A DNA stretch of 64,000 nucleotides from Roseofilum capinflatum BLCC-M114 (GTDB lineage Bacteria > Cyanobacteriota > Cyanobacteriia > Cyanobacteriales > Desertifilaceae). Below, piece after piece: positions 1-9,844 of the stretch. The stretch spans positions 1 to 64,000 of the forward strand of contig NZ_JAQOSO010000007.1 in assembly GCF_030068505.1 (NCBI RefSeq). Reading direction: 5' to 3'. The notes under the pieces were generated by a model. That model worked only from the letters and a program-made list of their open reading frames with translations, did not search any database and was not told the DNA's origin. Numbering within the stretch: the first letter of the stretch is position 1; each line of letters opens with the position of its first letter. Both the position numbers and the translations under genes were made by a program.

Positions 1-56
1 CCCATTCCCCATTCCCCATTCCCCATTCCCCATTCCCCATTCCCTATTCCCCATTT
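1..56. repeat. Heptanucleotide tandem repeat (CCCCATT)n
   Basis: About seven near-perfect copies of a 7-bp unit (CCCCATT) run to the end of the neighbouring transporter gene and overlap its last codons. Short tandemly repeated heptamers of this kind are characteristic of filamentous cyanobacterial intergenic DNA. Confidence 0.85.
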
Positions 57-1270
57 TCAACCGATCGCAAAATCCAGATGCCAACGAGGGTGCTGAAGGC
101 GATCGCTAACCAAAACCCATCGATGATGATTCTAGACTGGTCTAACACCCATCCTCCCAAGGGAGGGCCGATTAGATAGCCAATGGCCCAACATTGGGCA
201 TTAATGGCTAAATAGGTTCCCCGTAGGTCTTCTGGAGCTAGATCGACCACTAGAGCGGATGCGGAAGGGGTATAGAGAGCTGTGGCAATGGCAACCCCGG
301 CTAAGGCACTCATGGCCCAAAATAATGCCCCTTGAGAGACTCCACCGGTGATCCAGATGAGGAGAAAACTGGGACTCCAAACGGATAAGGAGATCATTAA
401 CCCTTGGGGACGACTCCAACGGTTGAGTTGGCGAGCGATGGGTAACTGACAGAGGGCTAAAAAGGCAATTTGCCCGGTAAATAGGCCGCTAATAATGGCG
501 GGTGAAAAGCCACCAGAGGCTAAAAAGTTGCTGAAATAGAGGGGTAGGGTGCTTTGCAGTTGGGAAATATAGATCGTAAAGAGAAGATTAACGACTACAA
601 ACTTTTGTAACTGGCGATCGCCTAACGCCACTCCCCAATTAGAACCCTTTTGCGATCGTGGCTTGCTGTTTTGGGGGCGGGTTTCCTCAATGGCAGCATA
701 AATCAGGGCAAAAAACCCCAAAAATGATAACCCATCCATCACAAACAGCCAGCGAAAATTTAAGCCCATTTGCAGTAACAAACCGCCCAACAAAACCCCG
801 CATCCCAAACCTAAACTATCGGCTAGTCGAGTCAGGGCAAAGGCTTCATTGCGCTGTTCTAACGTCGTGACATCGGCCACAACGGTCTCCGTTGCTGGCC
901 AATAGAGTCCACTACCCAAACCCATCAACAGATTGCCCAAAACCAGGGTAGGAAAATCGACAATCAGGGCCAAAACAACATCCGCAAAGGCCGAAATTAG
1001 AGCTGAGAGTAACAGGGTGCGGCGGCGACCCCATTGGGGAGAATCAGTAAAATTTCCCCCTAGAAACCGTCCCAGGATGCCAGAAAAGGCACTACTACCC
1101 AATCCTAAACCCACCTGAGTGGCGGAGAGTCCCACTTGATTGACAAAGAAAATCGGGGCATAAAACAGGGTAAACCCGATGCCAATTTGGGATAAGAGGC
1201 GACCGGCGGCTAAAATCCAAACCGGTTGGGGGAGTTGGGGAAGTGCAGATCGCAATCTACCCCGCTTCAA
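44..1270 (-). CDS. MFS family transporter
   Basis: A 408-residue integral membrane protein with about twelve hydrophobic segments and the usual major facilitator layout. The loop after the second segment carries a DSPQWGRRR stretch, matching the MFS motif A (DxxGRR type). This is close to the normal length for a 12-TM drug- or sugar-efflux MFS member. It should be a secondary transporter in the inner membrane driven by an ion gradient. The substrate cannot be told from sequence. The C-terminus runs into a heptamer repeat, so the last residues may vary between strains. It overlaps the 3' end of the next gene by four bases on the same strand, suggesting co-transcription. Confidence 0.85.
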   Translation of the reverse strand: MKRGRLRSALPQLPQPVWILAAGRLLSQIGIGFTLFYAPIFFVNQVGLSATQVGLGLGSSAFSGILGRFLGGNFTDSPQWGRRRTLLLSALISAFADVVLALIVDFPTLVLGNLLMGLGSGLYWPATETVVADVTTLEQRNEAFALTRLADSLGLGCGVLLGGLLLQMGLNFRWLFVMDGLSFLGFFALIYAAIEETRPQNSKPRSQKGSNWGVALGDRQLQKFVVVNLLFTIYISQLQSTLPLYFSNFLASGGFSPAIISGLFTGQIAFLALCQLPIARQLNRWSRPQGLMISLSVWSPSFLLIWITGGVSQGALFWAMSALAGVAIATALYTPSASALVVDLAPEDLRGTYLAINAQCWAIGYLIGPPLGGWVLDQSRIIIDGFWLAIAFSTLVGIWILRSVENGE

Positions 1271-1614
1271 GATTTAGAGCCTCGAAACCCGGTATCCTCT
1301 TGGGTGGGTTGATAGTGGGGACACTCTTGGCAAGGGCCGTTAGGATTAATGGCACATCGGAGATAGGGCGATCGGGCGTTATATTGGCAAGTGATATCAC
1401 CAATAATGGTATCTATCCCGGTTCCCGGAGCTAAGGATGACGGCCTATGCTGCAATAAGCGCTCCCTAGGAGAGTTCAAAGGGCGATCGCGATAGGCTTG
1501 TAAAATGCGCTCATGTCGCTGTTGACACTGGAGTTCAACTTTACGCATCATCCACAAGGATAAGGTTGGTGGAATCATGCCCACAAAGAAGACTAAAATT
1601 AGATCTAGGTTCAC
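1267..1614 (-). CDS. Small cyanobacterial membrane-anchored Cys protein (DUF6464-like)
   Basis: A 115-residue product if translation begins at a GTG (1612-1614). A longer reading to 1710 would run into the divergent Nudix gene and adds an unlikely leader. An N-terminal hydrophobic segment (LDLILVFFVGMIPPTLSLW) is followed by a basic helix. The conserved-looking C-terminal half contains CQYNARSPYLRCAINP and then GPCQECPHY. Four cysteines in that block suggest metal binding or disulfides. From memory the pattern resembles the cyanobacteria-specific DUF6464 family, whose function is unknown. It lies four bases into the upstream end of the MFS gene, so the pair probably forms one transcript. Confidence 0.65.
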   Translation of the reverse strand: MNLDLILVFFVGMIPPTLSLWMMRKVELQCQQRHERILQAYRDRPLNSPRERLLQHRPSSLAPGTGIDTIIGDITCQYNARSPYLRCAINPNGPCQECPHYQPTQEDTGFRGSKS

Positions 1615-1713
1615 GGTCAGAGAGCTGCTCGGTGGTGTGAACAATAATAACTTACAGCCTAGATCAAAGTCGCTAAGTAGGAAACATCCCCTCATCCCCC
1701 ACTCCCCCATCCC

Positions 1714-2268
1714 ATGACCTCCCCCAAACCCTGGAAACTCTTAGAATCTCGCCTAGCTTTCGATCATTATTGGTGTCAGGTGCGCCAAGATACCGTCCAA
1801 TTGCCCAACCAAACCATTATTGATGATTATTTTGTCAGTATCCGTCCAGAAGTGGCCATGATTGTTCCCATTACCCCAGAAGGAAGTATTTTATTTGTCC
1901 GTCAATATCGCCATGGGGTACAAAAAATATTACTCGAATTACCGGCTGGCCATTTCCATCCCCCAGAAGAATCAGCAGAAATGGCTGCTAGGCGCGAGTT
2001 AGAAGAAGAAACGGGTTATCAGAGTCAAGAATGGACATTTTTAAGCGTTTTTTATGATAATCCCCCTAAAGACACCAATGGTATTCATGTGTTTTTAGCC
2101 CAAAATATTGATCGAGTTTGCGAGCAAAACTTGGATGTAACAGAAGAAATAGAATTAGTCTTCATTCCCATTTCTCAAGTCATGGATGCTATTTTTCGCG
2201 GCGATCTCTGTGTTTCTGGCACGGTTGCCGCTTTGGTTTTGGCACTTAAAGTATTGGAGATGGGTTAA
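1714..2268 (+). CDS. Nudix hydrolase (ADP-ribose pyrophosphatase-like)
   Basis: A 184-residue cytosolic hydrolase of nucleoside diphosphates linked to another group. The Nudix box is visible at about residues 75-100 as GHFHPPEESAEMAARRELEE followed by ETGY, which fits G-x5/6-E-x7-REUxEExGU with one extra residue in the first spacer. The catalytic glutamates of RELEEE are intact. The PEVAMIVPI and LFVRQYRHG strands before the box match ADP-ribose/ADP-sugar pyrophosphatases, which turn ADP-ribose into AMP and ribose-5-phosphate. It is transcribed divergently from the DUF6464-like gene with little space between. The exact substrate is inferred only from similarity. Confidence 0.85.
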   Translation: MTSPKPWKLLESRLAFDHYWCQVRQDTVQLPNQTIIDDYFVSIRPEVAMIVPITPEGSILFVRQYRHGVQKILLELPAGHFHPPEESAEMAARRELEEETGYQSQEWTFLSVFYDNPPKDTNGIHVFLAQNIDRVCEQNLDVTEEIELVFIPISQVMDAIFRGDLCVSGTVAALVLALKVLEMG

Positions 2269-2321
2269 TACAGTTAATACAGTATAGCAGAGGATAGCAG
2301 AGGACATTACTGTAAGCTGGA

Positions 2322-2984
2322 TTAGCGTTTCCAGGCTAAGGTTAAGCCGTCGCCAATAGGGACTAAAGTTAACTCAATACGCTCATCTGTTTTGAGCGTT
2401 TGATTAAAGTCTCGAATGGCTTGGGTGCGGGGATCGTTCACTTGCGGATCGGCGACTTGTCCGAACCATAAGACGTTATCAATGGCAATGATTCCTCCGG
2501 GACGCACTAAGGTTAAGGCTTTTTCGTAGTAATTCAAATAATTGCGTTTATCGGCATCAATAAAGGTAAAATCAAAGGTATTTTCTTCTCCGTTAGCAAT
2601 GAGTTGATCGAGGGTGTCTAAAGCGGGAGCAAGGCGTAAGTCGATGCGATCGCCTACCTCCGCCTTTTGCCAATAGCGACGGGCTATATCCGTCACCTGG
2701 GCATCCAGATCACAAGCGACGATTCGACCGTCTGGAGGCAGGGCTAAAGCTACCACGAGGCTACTATAGCCCGTAAATACGCCAATCTCTAGGGTTTTTT
2801 TCGCCCCCATTAACCGCACCAGAAAGGCCATAAACTGACCTTGTTCCGGGGAAATTTGCATCCCTCCCCTAGGATTTTGAGCGGTTTCTGCTCGCAGTTG
2901 GGTGAGAATTTCCGGCTCTCTCAGGGATACCTGTTGTAGATAATTGTAGAGTTCAGGGGTTAGATTTAGGGTTTGTAGGGACAT
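2322..2984 (-). CDS. SAM-dependent O-methyltransferase (CCoAOMT type)
   Basis: A 220-residue class I methyltransferase of O-methyltransferase family 3. The ATG at 2984 is chosen over a TTG three codons earlier. Seen: the SAM-binding motif LEIGVFTGYSSL, the acidic loop VACDLDAQ, the metal-binding FTFIDADKRNYLNYYE block and IAIDNVLWFGQV. These match the divalent-metal-dependent caffeoyl-CoA/catechol O-methyltransferases. Cyanobacterial members methylate catechol-type phenolics in vitro, but the natural substrate here is unknown. It converges with the Nudix gene and precedes the hybrid kinase end by a short gap. Confidence 0.88.
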   Translation of the reverse strand: MSLQTLNLTPELYNYLQQVSLREPEILTQLRAETAQNPRGGMQISPEQGQFMAFLVRLMGAKKTLEIGVFTGYSSLVVALALPPDGRIVACDLDAQVTDIARRYWQKAEVGDRIDLRLAPALDTLDQLIANGEENTFDFTFIDADKRNYLNYYEKALTLVRPGGIIAIDNVLWFGQVADPQVNDPRTQAIRDFNQTLKTDERIELTLVPIGDGLTLAWKR

Positions 2985-3023
2985 CAGAATCAATTAAAAA
3001 GGGGGATGGGTCGTTGTTTAGCC

Positions 3024-5750
3024 TCATACCTGATGATGACTATTGAGCAATTTTAGAATACCACGCTCATCAAACTCAGCCGCTAACTGCAAGAGGCGAT
3101 CGCTAAACGCTTCATATTGGCTTTCCTCCTGTTTGAGCCGATGGGCAGTCTCTTCTATTGCGTCAATATCACCGATGCGTAGGGCTTTGTAGAGGGGTTG
3201 TAAATCTTCTGGCTTTGGCACAACCATGGGCGAGGGGTTAGAGTTCGCCGCTTTGGCCTGTTCTTCATAAATCCATTGTAAATTGAGATAGCGCCTCAAG
3301 GCATTAAACAACTTTTCCATATCTAAGGGCTTATCGAGAAATTCATCACATCCGGCGGCGATCGCCAAATTTTGATCGCCCAAAGAAACACTTGCACTCA
3401 CTGCCAATACAGGCAGATCTTTTGAATAGGACTCACGAATCCTTCTAGCGAACTCATAACCATCCATCTCCGGCATCATAATATCTGTCATTACTAAATC
3501 TGGAGCAAGGTCTGCCAACTTTTCTAATCCTTCCCGTCCATTGTTTGCTTCCAAGATCGCAAATCCTAATGGAGTTAAAATTTCATACAGTACCGTCCGA
3601 TTCAGGGGCAGATCGTCCACCACCAAAATCTTTTTCCGCTCCCCTTGATAGCCGATAATTTTACCCTGTTCTGAAACCGCAGCCCGGCTCACCCATTCCT
3701 CGGAAATCTCTAGATCGGCCTCAAAGCTAAACTGACTCCCCTGGCCCAATTCACTGTTTACTTCAAGGGTACTGCCCATCAGGGTAACAATTTGCCGACA
3801 AATGGCTAATCCTAAACCCGTTCCTTCTGACTGCTTCGAGTGTGACCCCACTTGTTCAAAGGGTAAAAAAATCTTCTCCAACTGTTCGGGAGTCATCCCT
3901 ACTCCAGTGTCTGCAATGCTGAAGCGGATTTTAACCCGATTAGACTCTGAATCATAGGCACAGCCATCGACCATAAACGTAACCACACCGCGATCAGTAA
4001 ATTTGATTGCATTACCTAATAAATTAAATAATACCTGTCGCAAGCGTTTTTCATCCGCTTTTACACCCACCGGTAAGCGATCGTCAATCACGACTTTCAG
4101 ATCGATACCTTTGCTTTCGGCTCGCACCCTAGCCATTTCTGCCACAGCCATCAAAAAAGACGGAAAATGAAAATCCGTCTCCACTAAGTTCATTTTCTTA
4201 GCTTCTATTTTAGCCAGATCTAAAATATCATTAATCAACGTCAACAAGTGAGACCCTGCCTGTTGAATAATTGTGACTCCTTTGCGATAGTGATTAAGAT
4301 CCTCTGCCCGATCCATAATTTGGGCATAACCGAGAATACCATTTAGGGGTGTCCGCAATTCATGGCTCATATTGGCTAAAAATTCACTTTTAGCTTGATT
4401 GGCACTATCGGCCACTTTTTTCGCTTCTGCAAGTTCGGCTGTGCGCTCTTCGACTCGTTCTTCTAAATCGGTAAAATGAACTTTGAGTTGATTAGCCATC
4501 CGATTAAAGGCATCAGCTAAGGTTTTAAGTTCCGTAATCTTACCCTTTTTGACTTGCTGATCTAAATCGCCCTTAGACATCGCTTCTGAAGAGTTGACCA
4601 GGGCTAAAATGGGTTGACTAATCCAACGGGAGGTATACATTCCCAATACTGTCGCAATTCCTAATGCTGCTAAACAGAGCCAAATGGTTCTGACTGTGTT
4701 GGCATTGATTTCTGCCATAAAATCCGACTCTGGAATAATTACCAAAATCAACCAGTCTAAGCCCTGCTGATTGACTAAAGGAGTGACTTGTAAAAAATGT
4801 TTTTCTCGATCGATAAAAAACTCCAATTGTTGGGTTTGATTGATTTGACTCAGTTGTGAGAACTGCTGGGTTAAAAATTCACTGGCTTCACGAATGGGTA
4901 AGATTGAGCTTTGATTGGCTTCTAAGCGATTAAACTCTTGGGTCGTTGGATTTTGAAGATAGGGAGATTCCTGGGTTGAAGAACCAATTATATAGCCCGA
5001 TCTTTCCATAATCAAAATTTGGCCGGATTTGCCTACTTCAATGGAGCCTAAAAACTGGTTAATCACATCTAAGGGGATATCCACACCAGCAACCCCGATG
5101 AGTTCACCTTGGGGATTGAAAATAGGTTGGGCTGCTGTAATTCCTAAAATATTATCGGCGTAGGTATAGACCTCACTCCAGGTGGGACGATTTTCTTGAA
5201 CGGCTTTTTGATACCAGGGGCGCTCTGTTGCATCAAAAAAATCGTAAATGGTCAGTAATTCTGTGATGTTTCCTTGGGCATCTGCTCCATAACTCATTAA
5301 TTGTCCAGCTTGCAAATTTTCGTTGAATTCCCAGAGAAATACATCTTTGAGATCGTACCGACCAGCTCCGACAAATCCCCCGGATTCATTGCCTATGGAA
5401 ATGTAAATGGGATGCTCTTGACCAAAGGCATAACTTTGATTGAGAAATTGGCGATTTAAGGCTTGAATATTGTTAAAATTGAGCCAACCTTGTTGAATGG
5501 CATGGGCATTAGCGGTATTGATTTGATGGGGAATGGCTAAATAGTTGTTCAAATAGCTCTGGACGCGCCCAGTGATTTCGGTTCTGAGCTGAGAAGCTAC
5601 GTTATTGACTGCTTTTTTACCATTCATCAAGGACAAATAACCGGTTAATCCAACTGCGGTGAAAATCTGGATCACGAAGGGAATGACCAGAACTAGACGA
5701 AGAGGAAGTGATGGTGACACTTTAGAATCACTCCTATTAGAATCGCTCAT
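3024..5750 (-). CDS. Hybrid sensor histidine kinase/response regulator
   Basis: A 908-residue membrane-bound two-component protein. Order seen: cytoplasmic N-terminus, TM1 (about 18-40), a large extracytoplasmic dCache-like sensor (about 45-345, with the TERPWYQKA and GVAGVDIPL hallmarks), TM2 (about 350-372), HAMP (about 375-430), coiled coil, HisKA with phospho-acceptor His463 in [10 protein letters not shown], HATPase_c (DTGVGM, GTGLGL boxes), and a C-terminal receiver with phospho-acceptor Asp756 in [13 protein letters not shown] short helical tail follows. All catalytic residues look intact. dCache domains usually bind small ligands such as amino acids, but the ligand here cannot be predicted. 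No output domain or adjacent partner regulator is obvious, so the final phospho-target lies elsewhere. Confidence 0.93.
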   Translation of the reverse strand: MSDSNRSDSKVSPSLPLRLVLVIPFVIQIFTAVGLTGYLSLMNGKKAVNNVASQLRTEITGRVQSYLNNYLAIPHQINTANAHAIQQGWLNFNNIQALNRQFLNQSYAFGQEHPIYISIGNESGGFVGAGRYDLKDVFLWEFNENLQAGQLMSYGADAQGNITELLTIYDFFDATERPWYQKAVQENRPTWSEVYTYADNILGITAAQPIFNPQGELIGVAGVDIPLDVINQFLGSIEVGKSGQILIMERSGYIIGSSTQESPYLQNPTTQEFNRLEANQSSILPIREASEFLTQQFSQLSQINQTQQLEFFIDREKHFLQVTPLVNQQGLDWLILVIIPESDFMAEINANTVRTIWLCLAALGIATVLGMYTSRWISQPILALVNSSEAMSKGDLDQQVKKGKITELKTLADAFNRMANQLKVHFTDLEERVEERTAELAEAKKVADSANQAKSEFLANMSHELRTPLNGILGYAQIMDRAEDLNHYRKGVTIIQQAGSHLLTLINDILDLAKIEAKKMNLVETDFHFPSFLMAVAEMARVRAESKGIDLKVVIDDRLPVGVKADEKRLRQVLFNLLGNAIKFTDRGVVTFMVDGCAYDSESNRVKIRFSIADTGVGMTPEQLEKIFLPFEQVGSHSKQSEGTGLGLAICRQIVTLMGSTLEVNSELGQGSQFSFEADLEISEEWVSRAAVSEQGKIIGYQGERKKILVVDDLPLNRTVLYEILTPLGFAILEANNGREGLEKLADLAPDLVMTDIMMPEMDGYEFARRIRESYSKDLPVLAVSASVSLGDQNLAIAAGCDEFLDKPLDMEKLFNALRRYLNLQWIYEEQAKAANSNPSPMVVPKPEDLQPLYKALRIGDIDAIEETAHRLKQEESQYEAFSDRLLQLAAEFDERGILKLLNSHHQV

Positions 5751-5922
5751 AAGTTGGTCTCCAGTTTTTAGTCGCAGTTCAATACCTGGTATGTACCTAA
5801 CTATGCTAACTCTATGGGATGAATTGTGAATGTTATCTAGATTACTCTGAATTGGATTTCTGTTTCTGGATTCAGGTGGAGCCTCAGAGAGTCGATCTGG
5901 GTCAACTCTCTGATCTTGTGAA

Positions 5923-6612
5923 TTAGCGATCGCGGCTAATCAGTAGTAATTGTGCGAGTTGCAACACTGCATATAGGGCGGTGGCTACATACGTCCAAGC
6001 CGCCGCTTGTAGAACTGCTTTCGCGCCTCGATTTTCTTCGCCTTGCAGAATGCCGAGCTTGTCGATTAACTTCAGGGCCCGACTAGAGGCATCAAATTCT
6101 ACAGGTAGGGTAACCACATGAAAGGCGATCGCCCCTACAAATAAGGCAATGCCTAAATTCATCACCAGGCTAGAAATCGCGCCTAAACCACTGATAAACA
6201 ACCCTACAATCACCAACATGGGGCCAAACTGAGAGCCTAAATTGGCTACCGGTACTAAATTCGCCCTCAGATTCATGAAACTATAACCGTGCTTATCTTG
6301 CAGCACATGGCCGCATTCATGGGCCGCCACTGCCGCAGCCGCTAAAGAAGAAGAATTATAGATGCCTTCAGAAAGACGAACCGCTTTAGCATTGGGGTCA
6401 TAATGGTCAGTTAATTCTCCAGAAACCGGTTCAATCCTAATATCTGTAATCCCCATTTGAGAGAGAATAGTGCGGGCCACTTCTGCACCTGTCATCCCCA
6501 TACTCGAAGGAATTTGGGCGTAACGCTGATAGGTGCTACGGATTTGGCTTTGGGCCCAAAACATTAAGAGAATTCCTGGGATCAGGATGAGATAAGAACT
6601 ATAGTAAGACAT
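5923..6612 (-). CDS. Membrane zinc metallopeptidase (YugP family)
   Basis: A 229-residue integral membrane protease, with the start placed at the ATG at 6612 (MSYYSSYL) preceded by GGAGA. The reading open to 6675 would add 21 atypical residues. One N-terminal TM segment is followed by the zinc site [10 protein letters not shown] (HExxH), then three more hydrophobic segments. The downstream [12 protein letters not shown] carries the likely third zinc ligand (Glu). Length and layout fit Pfam Peptidase_Zn_1 (neutral zinc metallopeptidase). The family is widespread in bacteria with no firm physiological role and is thought to act in membrane quality control. Confidence 0.88.
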   Translation of the reverse strand: MSYYSSYLILIPGILLMFWAQSQIRSTYQRYAQIPSSMGMTGAEVARTILSQMGITDIRIEPVSGELTDHYDPNAKAVRLSEGIYNSSSLAAAAVAAHECGHVLQDKHGYSFMNLRANLVPVANLGSQFGPMLVIVGLFISGLGAISSLVMNLGIALFVGAIAFHVVTLPVEFDASSRALKLIDKLGILQGEENRGAKAVLQAAAWTYVATALYAVLQLAQLLLISRDR

Positions 6613-6715
6613 ACAATGGCAATCTCCAAAACGCTCCAAGCTATAGCGCACCGCGCCGATCATGGGGTATTGCATCTAGTATAATCTTGGCGTTTTATCA
6701 GTTGCCGATGGAGGA

Positions 6716-6745
6716 GATACGGTTTTCTCGAATGTGAACCGTATC
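6716..6745. other. Intergenic hairpin
   Basis: A 9-bp perfect inverted repeat (GATACGGTT / AACCGTATC) separated by 12 bases. It lies between the degenerate receiver gene and the protease gene, both on the minus strand. There is no U-tract on the minus strand, so it may be a processing or Rho-dependent site rather than an intrinsic terminator. Confidence 0.4.
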
Positions 6746-6787
6746 TTTTATCTAAGCTCTATCGCTAAACGATCGCCCTTCTGTGCC

Positions 6788-7180
6788 CTAGGCAAAGCAA
6801 CAAAATTGGCGTAGTTTAGCCGACTCTACCACTGACATGAGAATATCTGTGGCTACAGGTTTAACTAAGTATCCATCCACCCCTAGATGTTGTTCTCGAT
6901 CTAACCAACTGGGAGCATTACAATCTGTGAGTGCAATAATCGTTACACCACATTTTTTAGCCTGCTCTCGCAATTGATGGACAAAATCCGCCGACCATTG
7001 ATGACAATTGCCTGATAAAATCACTAAACACGGAAGGGTCTGACCCGATAGAGTCACGGCCTGTTCTGGTGACTTGGCGATCGCTACTTGACAGGGCACA
7101 TGGTTAAGCAGCGATTGCAAGAGCTTCAGATCGTCTAACTCTTGCCCTAAGAGTAAAACATTATTTGTTAAAGTTTCCAT
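6788..7180 (-). CDS. Degenerate receiver-domain protein (pseudo-receiver)
   Basis: A 130-residue single-domain protein with the response-regulator receiver fold: beta1 VLLLGQ, acidic pair Asp16-Asp17, switch Thr85 (ALTD) and Lys107 in GYLVKP. The strand that should end in the phospho-acceptor Asp reads CLVILSGN, so the acceptor position is Ser56. It therefore probably cannot be phosphorylated in the usual way. Atypical receivers like this act as phosphorylation-independent protein-binding modules. No output domain is present. It stands alone with about 280 bp of AT-rich DNA upstream, so its partner is unknown. The C-terminus (RQFCCFA) carries two adjacent cysteines. Confidence 0.8.
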   Translation of the reverse strand: METLTNNVLLLGQELDDLKLLQSLLNHVPCQVAIAKSPEQAVTLSGQTLPCLVILSGNCHQWSADFVHQLREQAKKCGVTIIALTDCNAPSWLDREQHLGVDGYLVKPVATDILMSVVESAKLRQFCCFA

Positions 7181-7463
7181 ATTTCCGTTAAACCAAGTGA
7201 CTGATGGCTCAAGAGCTACAAATGGTTCACGCTCTCTTGAGATAGATCGGTTATTAATCTTCTAGTTCTATCATTTCAGACGATATGGCTCGATCCCCAA
7301 TAATTTCCAGTTTTTTTCGGTTTTACAGACTTAAAGCTTAAATTATAAACATTTATAAGATACCGATAAGAGAATAACTCACAAAAATTCTAAGTTTTAT
7401 AAAGAATTGGATCGAGAGTTGAAACAGTTGAATTGATTTGATCGGGGCACAGGAAACAAGAGC
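7181..7463. other. AT-rich intergenic region
   Basis: This 283-bp gap separates the pseudo-receiver gene from rsmH, both on the minus strand. It presumably carries the promoter of the pseudo-receiver gene. It is strongly AT-rich at 7310-7400. No ORF with a plausible start and no strong hairpin was found. Confidence 0.5.
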
Positions 7464-8351
7464 TTACCCATTACCCATTACCTGTGCGTCCCGCTCTATG
7501 CGTTTTGCCAATCTTAATTTTGCCGATCGCGCACGAGAATTGTTTTTGATTTCTTCTGGTTGAGGAATAATCGGTTTTTTCGTCAGAGCGGTAAGCTGTA
7601 CGGAGTCCTTAAAGTAATGCTTAACGCAACGGTCTTCTAAGGAATGGAAACTAATCACCCCGATAATTCCCCCCGGTTTCAACCAGTTTGAAGCCCGCTC
7701 CAGGAACTGGGGCAAAACCGTTAACTCTCCATTCACTGCAATCCGTAGGGCTTGAAACACCCGTGTAGCCGGATGAATCCGCCCATGACGAGCGCGAGGG
7801 GGATAACAGGAGGCGATCGCCTGTGCCAACTCCGTCGTAGTATTAAAGGGACGCTTGGCTACAATAGAGCGGGCAATGCGTCGGGATAAACGCTCCTCCC
7901 CATACTGATAAAAGATATCCGCCAACTCCTTCTCATCCCCATGATTAATCAAATCCGCAGCCGTCAGGGATTGTTCTTGATTCATCCGCATATCCAAAGG
8001 CGCACTGTGGCGAAAACTAAACCCCCGTTCGGGGATGTCAAATTGGGCAGAACTGACCCCTAAATCGGCAATAATGCCATCAAACTGTTGAGCTTCACCG
8101 GGATAATCCACAAAATTACCATGCCAGAAGGTTAGGCGATCGCCATACTCCGATAGAGCCAGTTTAGCCGCTTCCAGTGCTTGCCTATCCTGGTCAATCC
8201 CCGTTACCCAGATATCCGGACTTTGGGCAAACAACAGCAAGCTATGGCCTCCCCCTCCCACCGTCGCGTCGAGATACTTGCCCCCTGGACGCACATCCAG
8301 ACCTTCAATTAACTCCGACCCTAAAACGGGAATATGTACAAACTCTGTCAC
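7464..8351 (-). CDS. rsmH: 16S rRNA (cytosine(1402)-N(4))-methyltransferase RsmH
   Basis: A 295-residue SAM-dependent methyltransferase that N4-methylates C1402 in the decoding centre of 16S rRNA. Seen: N-terminal HIPVL, the SAM loop [23 protein letters not shown], the PLDMRM motif, the family signature [20 protein letters not shown] and the C-terminal [16 protein letters not shown]. Length is normal for the MraW/RsmH family. Unlike many bacteria, it is not next to mraZ or a cell-division (dcw) cluster here, which is usual for cyanobacteria. Confidence 0.96.
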   Translation of the reverse strand: MTEFVHIPVLGSELIEGLDVRPGGKYLDATVGGGGHSLLLFAQSPDIWVTGIDQDRQALEAAKLALSEYGDRLTFWHGNFVDYPGEAQQFDGIIADLGVSSAQFDIPERGFSFRHSAPLDMRMNQEQSLTAADLINHGDEKELADIFYQYGEERLSRRIARSIVAKRPFNTTTELAQAIASCYPPRARHGRIHPATRVFQALRIAVNGELTVLPQFLERASNWLKPGGIIGVISFHSLEDRCVKHYFKDSVQLTALTKKPIIPQPEEIKNNSRARSAKLRLAKRIERDAQVMGNG

Positions 8352-8360
8352 GTTATATCA

Positions 8361-8420
8361 ATTAAAAATTAAAAATTAAAAATTGGGGGAACAGGGAACA
8401 GGGAACAGGCAATAGGCAAT
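8361..8420. repeat. Heptanucleotide repeats (AAAAATT and GGGAACA types)
   Basis: About three copies of an AAAAATT-type heptamer are followed directly by about three copies of GGGAACA, then AGGCAAT units. They fill the gap between the psbV2 and rsmH genes. These are typical cyanobacterial short tandem repeats. Confidence 0.7.
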
Positions 8421-8460
8421 TTCTCCGTGTCTCCCACTCCTCCATTCCCCATTCCCTATT

Positions 8461-9030
8461 CTAAAACTCTCCAGCTCCCCAGCCGTCAACTTCTTGAGCT
8501 GCACGAATCACAAAGGCGGATAAATTCTCCAACTCTTCTGAAGACATCCACTCTGGACTCACTTCACGACAGGAATATTTTTGATATCCCTCTTGTTGTT
8601 TTAAGGGGGCGCGTAGAAATCCGACCATATTACTAATGTTATCCAGGGGAGGGCTGGCATTATGCAGAGACTCCAGAGACAAGGACTCATATTCACTCAG
8701 CAGGGTTGTGCCCCCCAAATGGCAATTTTCACAATTTTTATTAAACAGGATTTTGCCTTCCGATAACTGATCTGGAGTTACCGTTTGCGTATTACCTGCG
8801 GTATCCAAGGGAATCTCTACCGGTTCTAAAGCCTTCAGGAACCGGATCACATAGCGATCGGAGGCTAACGCTGAGGGTGTGGCTAGAGTCCAGAGTAGAG
8901 TGATGGTTAAGGCGATCGCCAGCACCGAACGTAACCAACTCTTCCCTTGTCTGCTGCTGTGAACCTGAGAGAAGCTTAAACCCAATTTGAATCGAGGGAA
9001 ATTAATCATGAACTTTAAATCAATAAACAT
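8461..9030 (-). CDS. psbV2: Cytochrome c-550-like protein PsbV2
   Basis: A 189-residue secreted c-type cytochrome. A long N-region and hydrophobic segment (about 35-57, ending SALA) form a signal peptide to the thylakoid lumen. ATG codons at 9030 and 9009 are both possible starts. The haem site is C100-ENC-H104. Aligned with the PsbV encoded just upstream, the distal haem ligand (His in YELHPS of PsbV) is replaced by Cys154 in YSCREVSP. A Cys distal ligand is what is known for Thermosynechococcus PsbV2. The family is a low-abundance lumenal cytochrome of uncertain role that can partly substitute for PsbV. The gene follows psbV in the same direction, the same order as in thermophilic cyanobacteria. 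Confidence 0.88.
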   Translation of the reverse strand: MFIDLKFMINFPRFKLGLSFSQVHSSRQGKSWLRSVLAIALTITLLWTLATPSALASDRYVIRFLKALEPVEIPLDTAGNTQTVTPDQLSEGKILFNKNCENCHLGGTTLLSEYESLSLESLHNASPPLDNISNMVGFLRAPLKQQEGYQKYSCREVSPEWMSSEELENLSAFVIRAAQEVDGWGAGEF

Positions 9031-9034
9031 TAAG

Positions 9035-9099
9035 AGCAGCAGTAGCCAAGACTGCTGCTAACTCGGAAAAAGAGCAACTCCTACCCCCAAGAGTAGGAG
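9035..9099 (-). terminator. Two hairpins between psbV and psbV2
   Basis: Two stems lie in the psbV-psbV2 gap: CTCCTAC/GTAGGAG (9078-9099) and AGCAGCAGT/ACTGCTGCT (9035-9059). Neither has a clear U-tract. They are plausible attenuation or mRNA-stability elements that make psbV2 expression lower than psbV. Confidence 0.5.
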
Positions 9100-9114
9100 C
9101 GCCATCCTGGAGAA

Positions 9115-9606
9115 TTAACGAGTATTTTTACCCGCTCCCCACTGATTCGGACGCACATTCATTTCCACCAGAATATAGGAGCCGATCGCTTCTAAATCCT
9201 CATCACTGAGGTTTCTCATTTCTGGGAAAATATCCGCACTCCGGGTACTCGGATGGAGTTCATAAATTTCAATCTCTCCATCATAGGTAGTGGGATTCTG
9301 CATATAATCGACTAAAGCCGCTAGATTATCACGGGGGGGTTCTGCCCCAGCCATAGCCTCAACACCCAAGCCCACATTCGGGTTGGTTTTGGTCATCCCT
9401 GTTCCATGGCACTGGGAGCAGGTATCCACAAACAATCTCTTCCCTAATACATACTCTTCTTGAGTAATGGTGGTCGTTTCACCCGATTCATTAATGGGAA
9501 TGGTGCGGTTCTGTTCGGAAATATTGGCAGCCGTCGCACTCCCGACAACAACGTTCAGGGCTAGAAATACAGTGGCTAATATCAGCACAATGTATCGTTT
9601 CAGCAT
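9115..9606 (-). CDS. psbV: Photosystem II cytochrome c-550 PsbV
   Basis: A 163-residue extrinsic PSII protein that binds the lumenal face near the Mn cluster and stabilises oxygen evolution under Cl- or Ca2+ limitation. An N-terminal signal peptide (about 1-27, ending ATA) targets the lumen. The haem motif is C63-SQC-H67, and the second axial ligand is His118 in YELHPS, giving bis-His coordination as in the family. The C-terminal half (RSADIFPEMRNLSDEDL, NQWGAGK) is highly typical. Start is the ATG at 9606. It lies upstream of psbV2 on the same strand, so the two are probably co-transcribed. Confidence 0.97.
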   Translation of the reverse strand: MLKRYIVLILATVFLALNVVVGSATAANISEQNRTIPINESGETTTITQEEYVLGKRLFVDTCSQCHGTGMTKTNPNVGLGVEAMAGAEPPRDNLAALVDYMQNPTTYDGEIEIYELHPSTRSADIFPEMRNLSDEDLEAIGSYILVEMNVRPNQWGAGKNTR

Positions 9607-9844
9607 GGTTCTCCCTCAAAGACTATGACATTTTGTTATTGGAATTTTCAACATCTTGGCCGACCCCAGTCCAATTGTCGGTACAATACCCACTGGACTT
9701 GAGATCGTGACCTTCTATGTTGATCTTCATTATGAATATCATGCCACTGTGGGGTCTTTAGACCAACTCTCAGATGAGATTTTCATGGAAGTTCAACCAA
9801 AATGGGGTTAAGCATAGTCCCAGTTTTTTGTCAAGATTAGTCCC

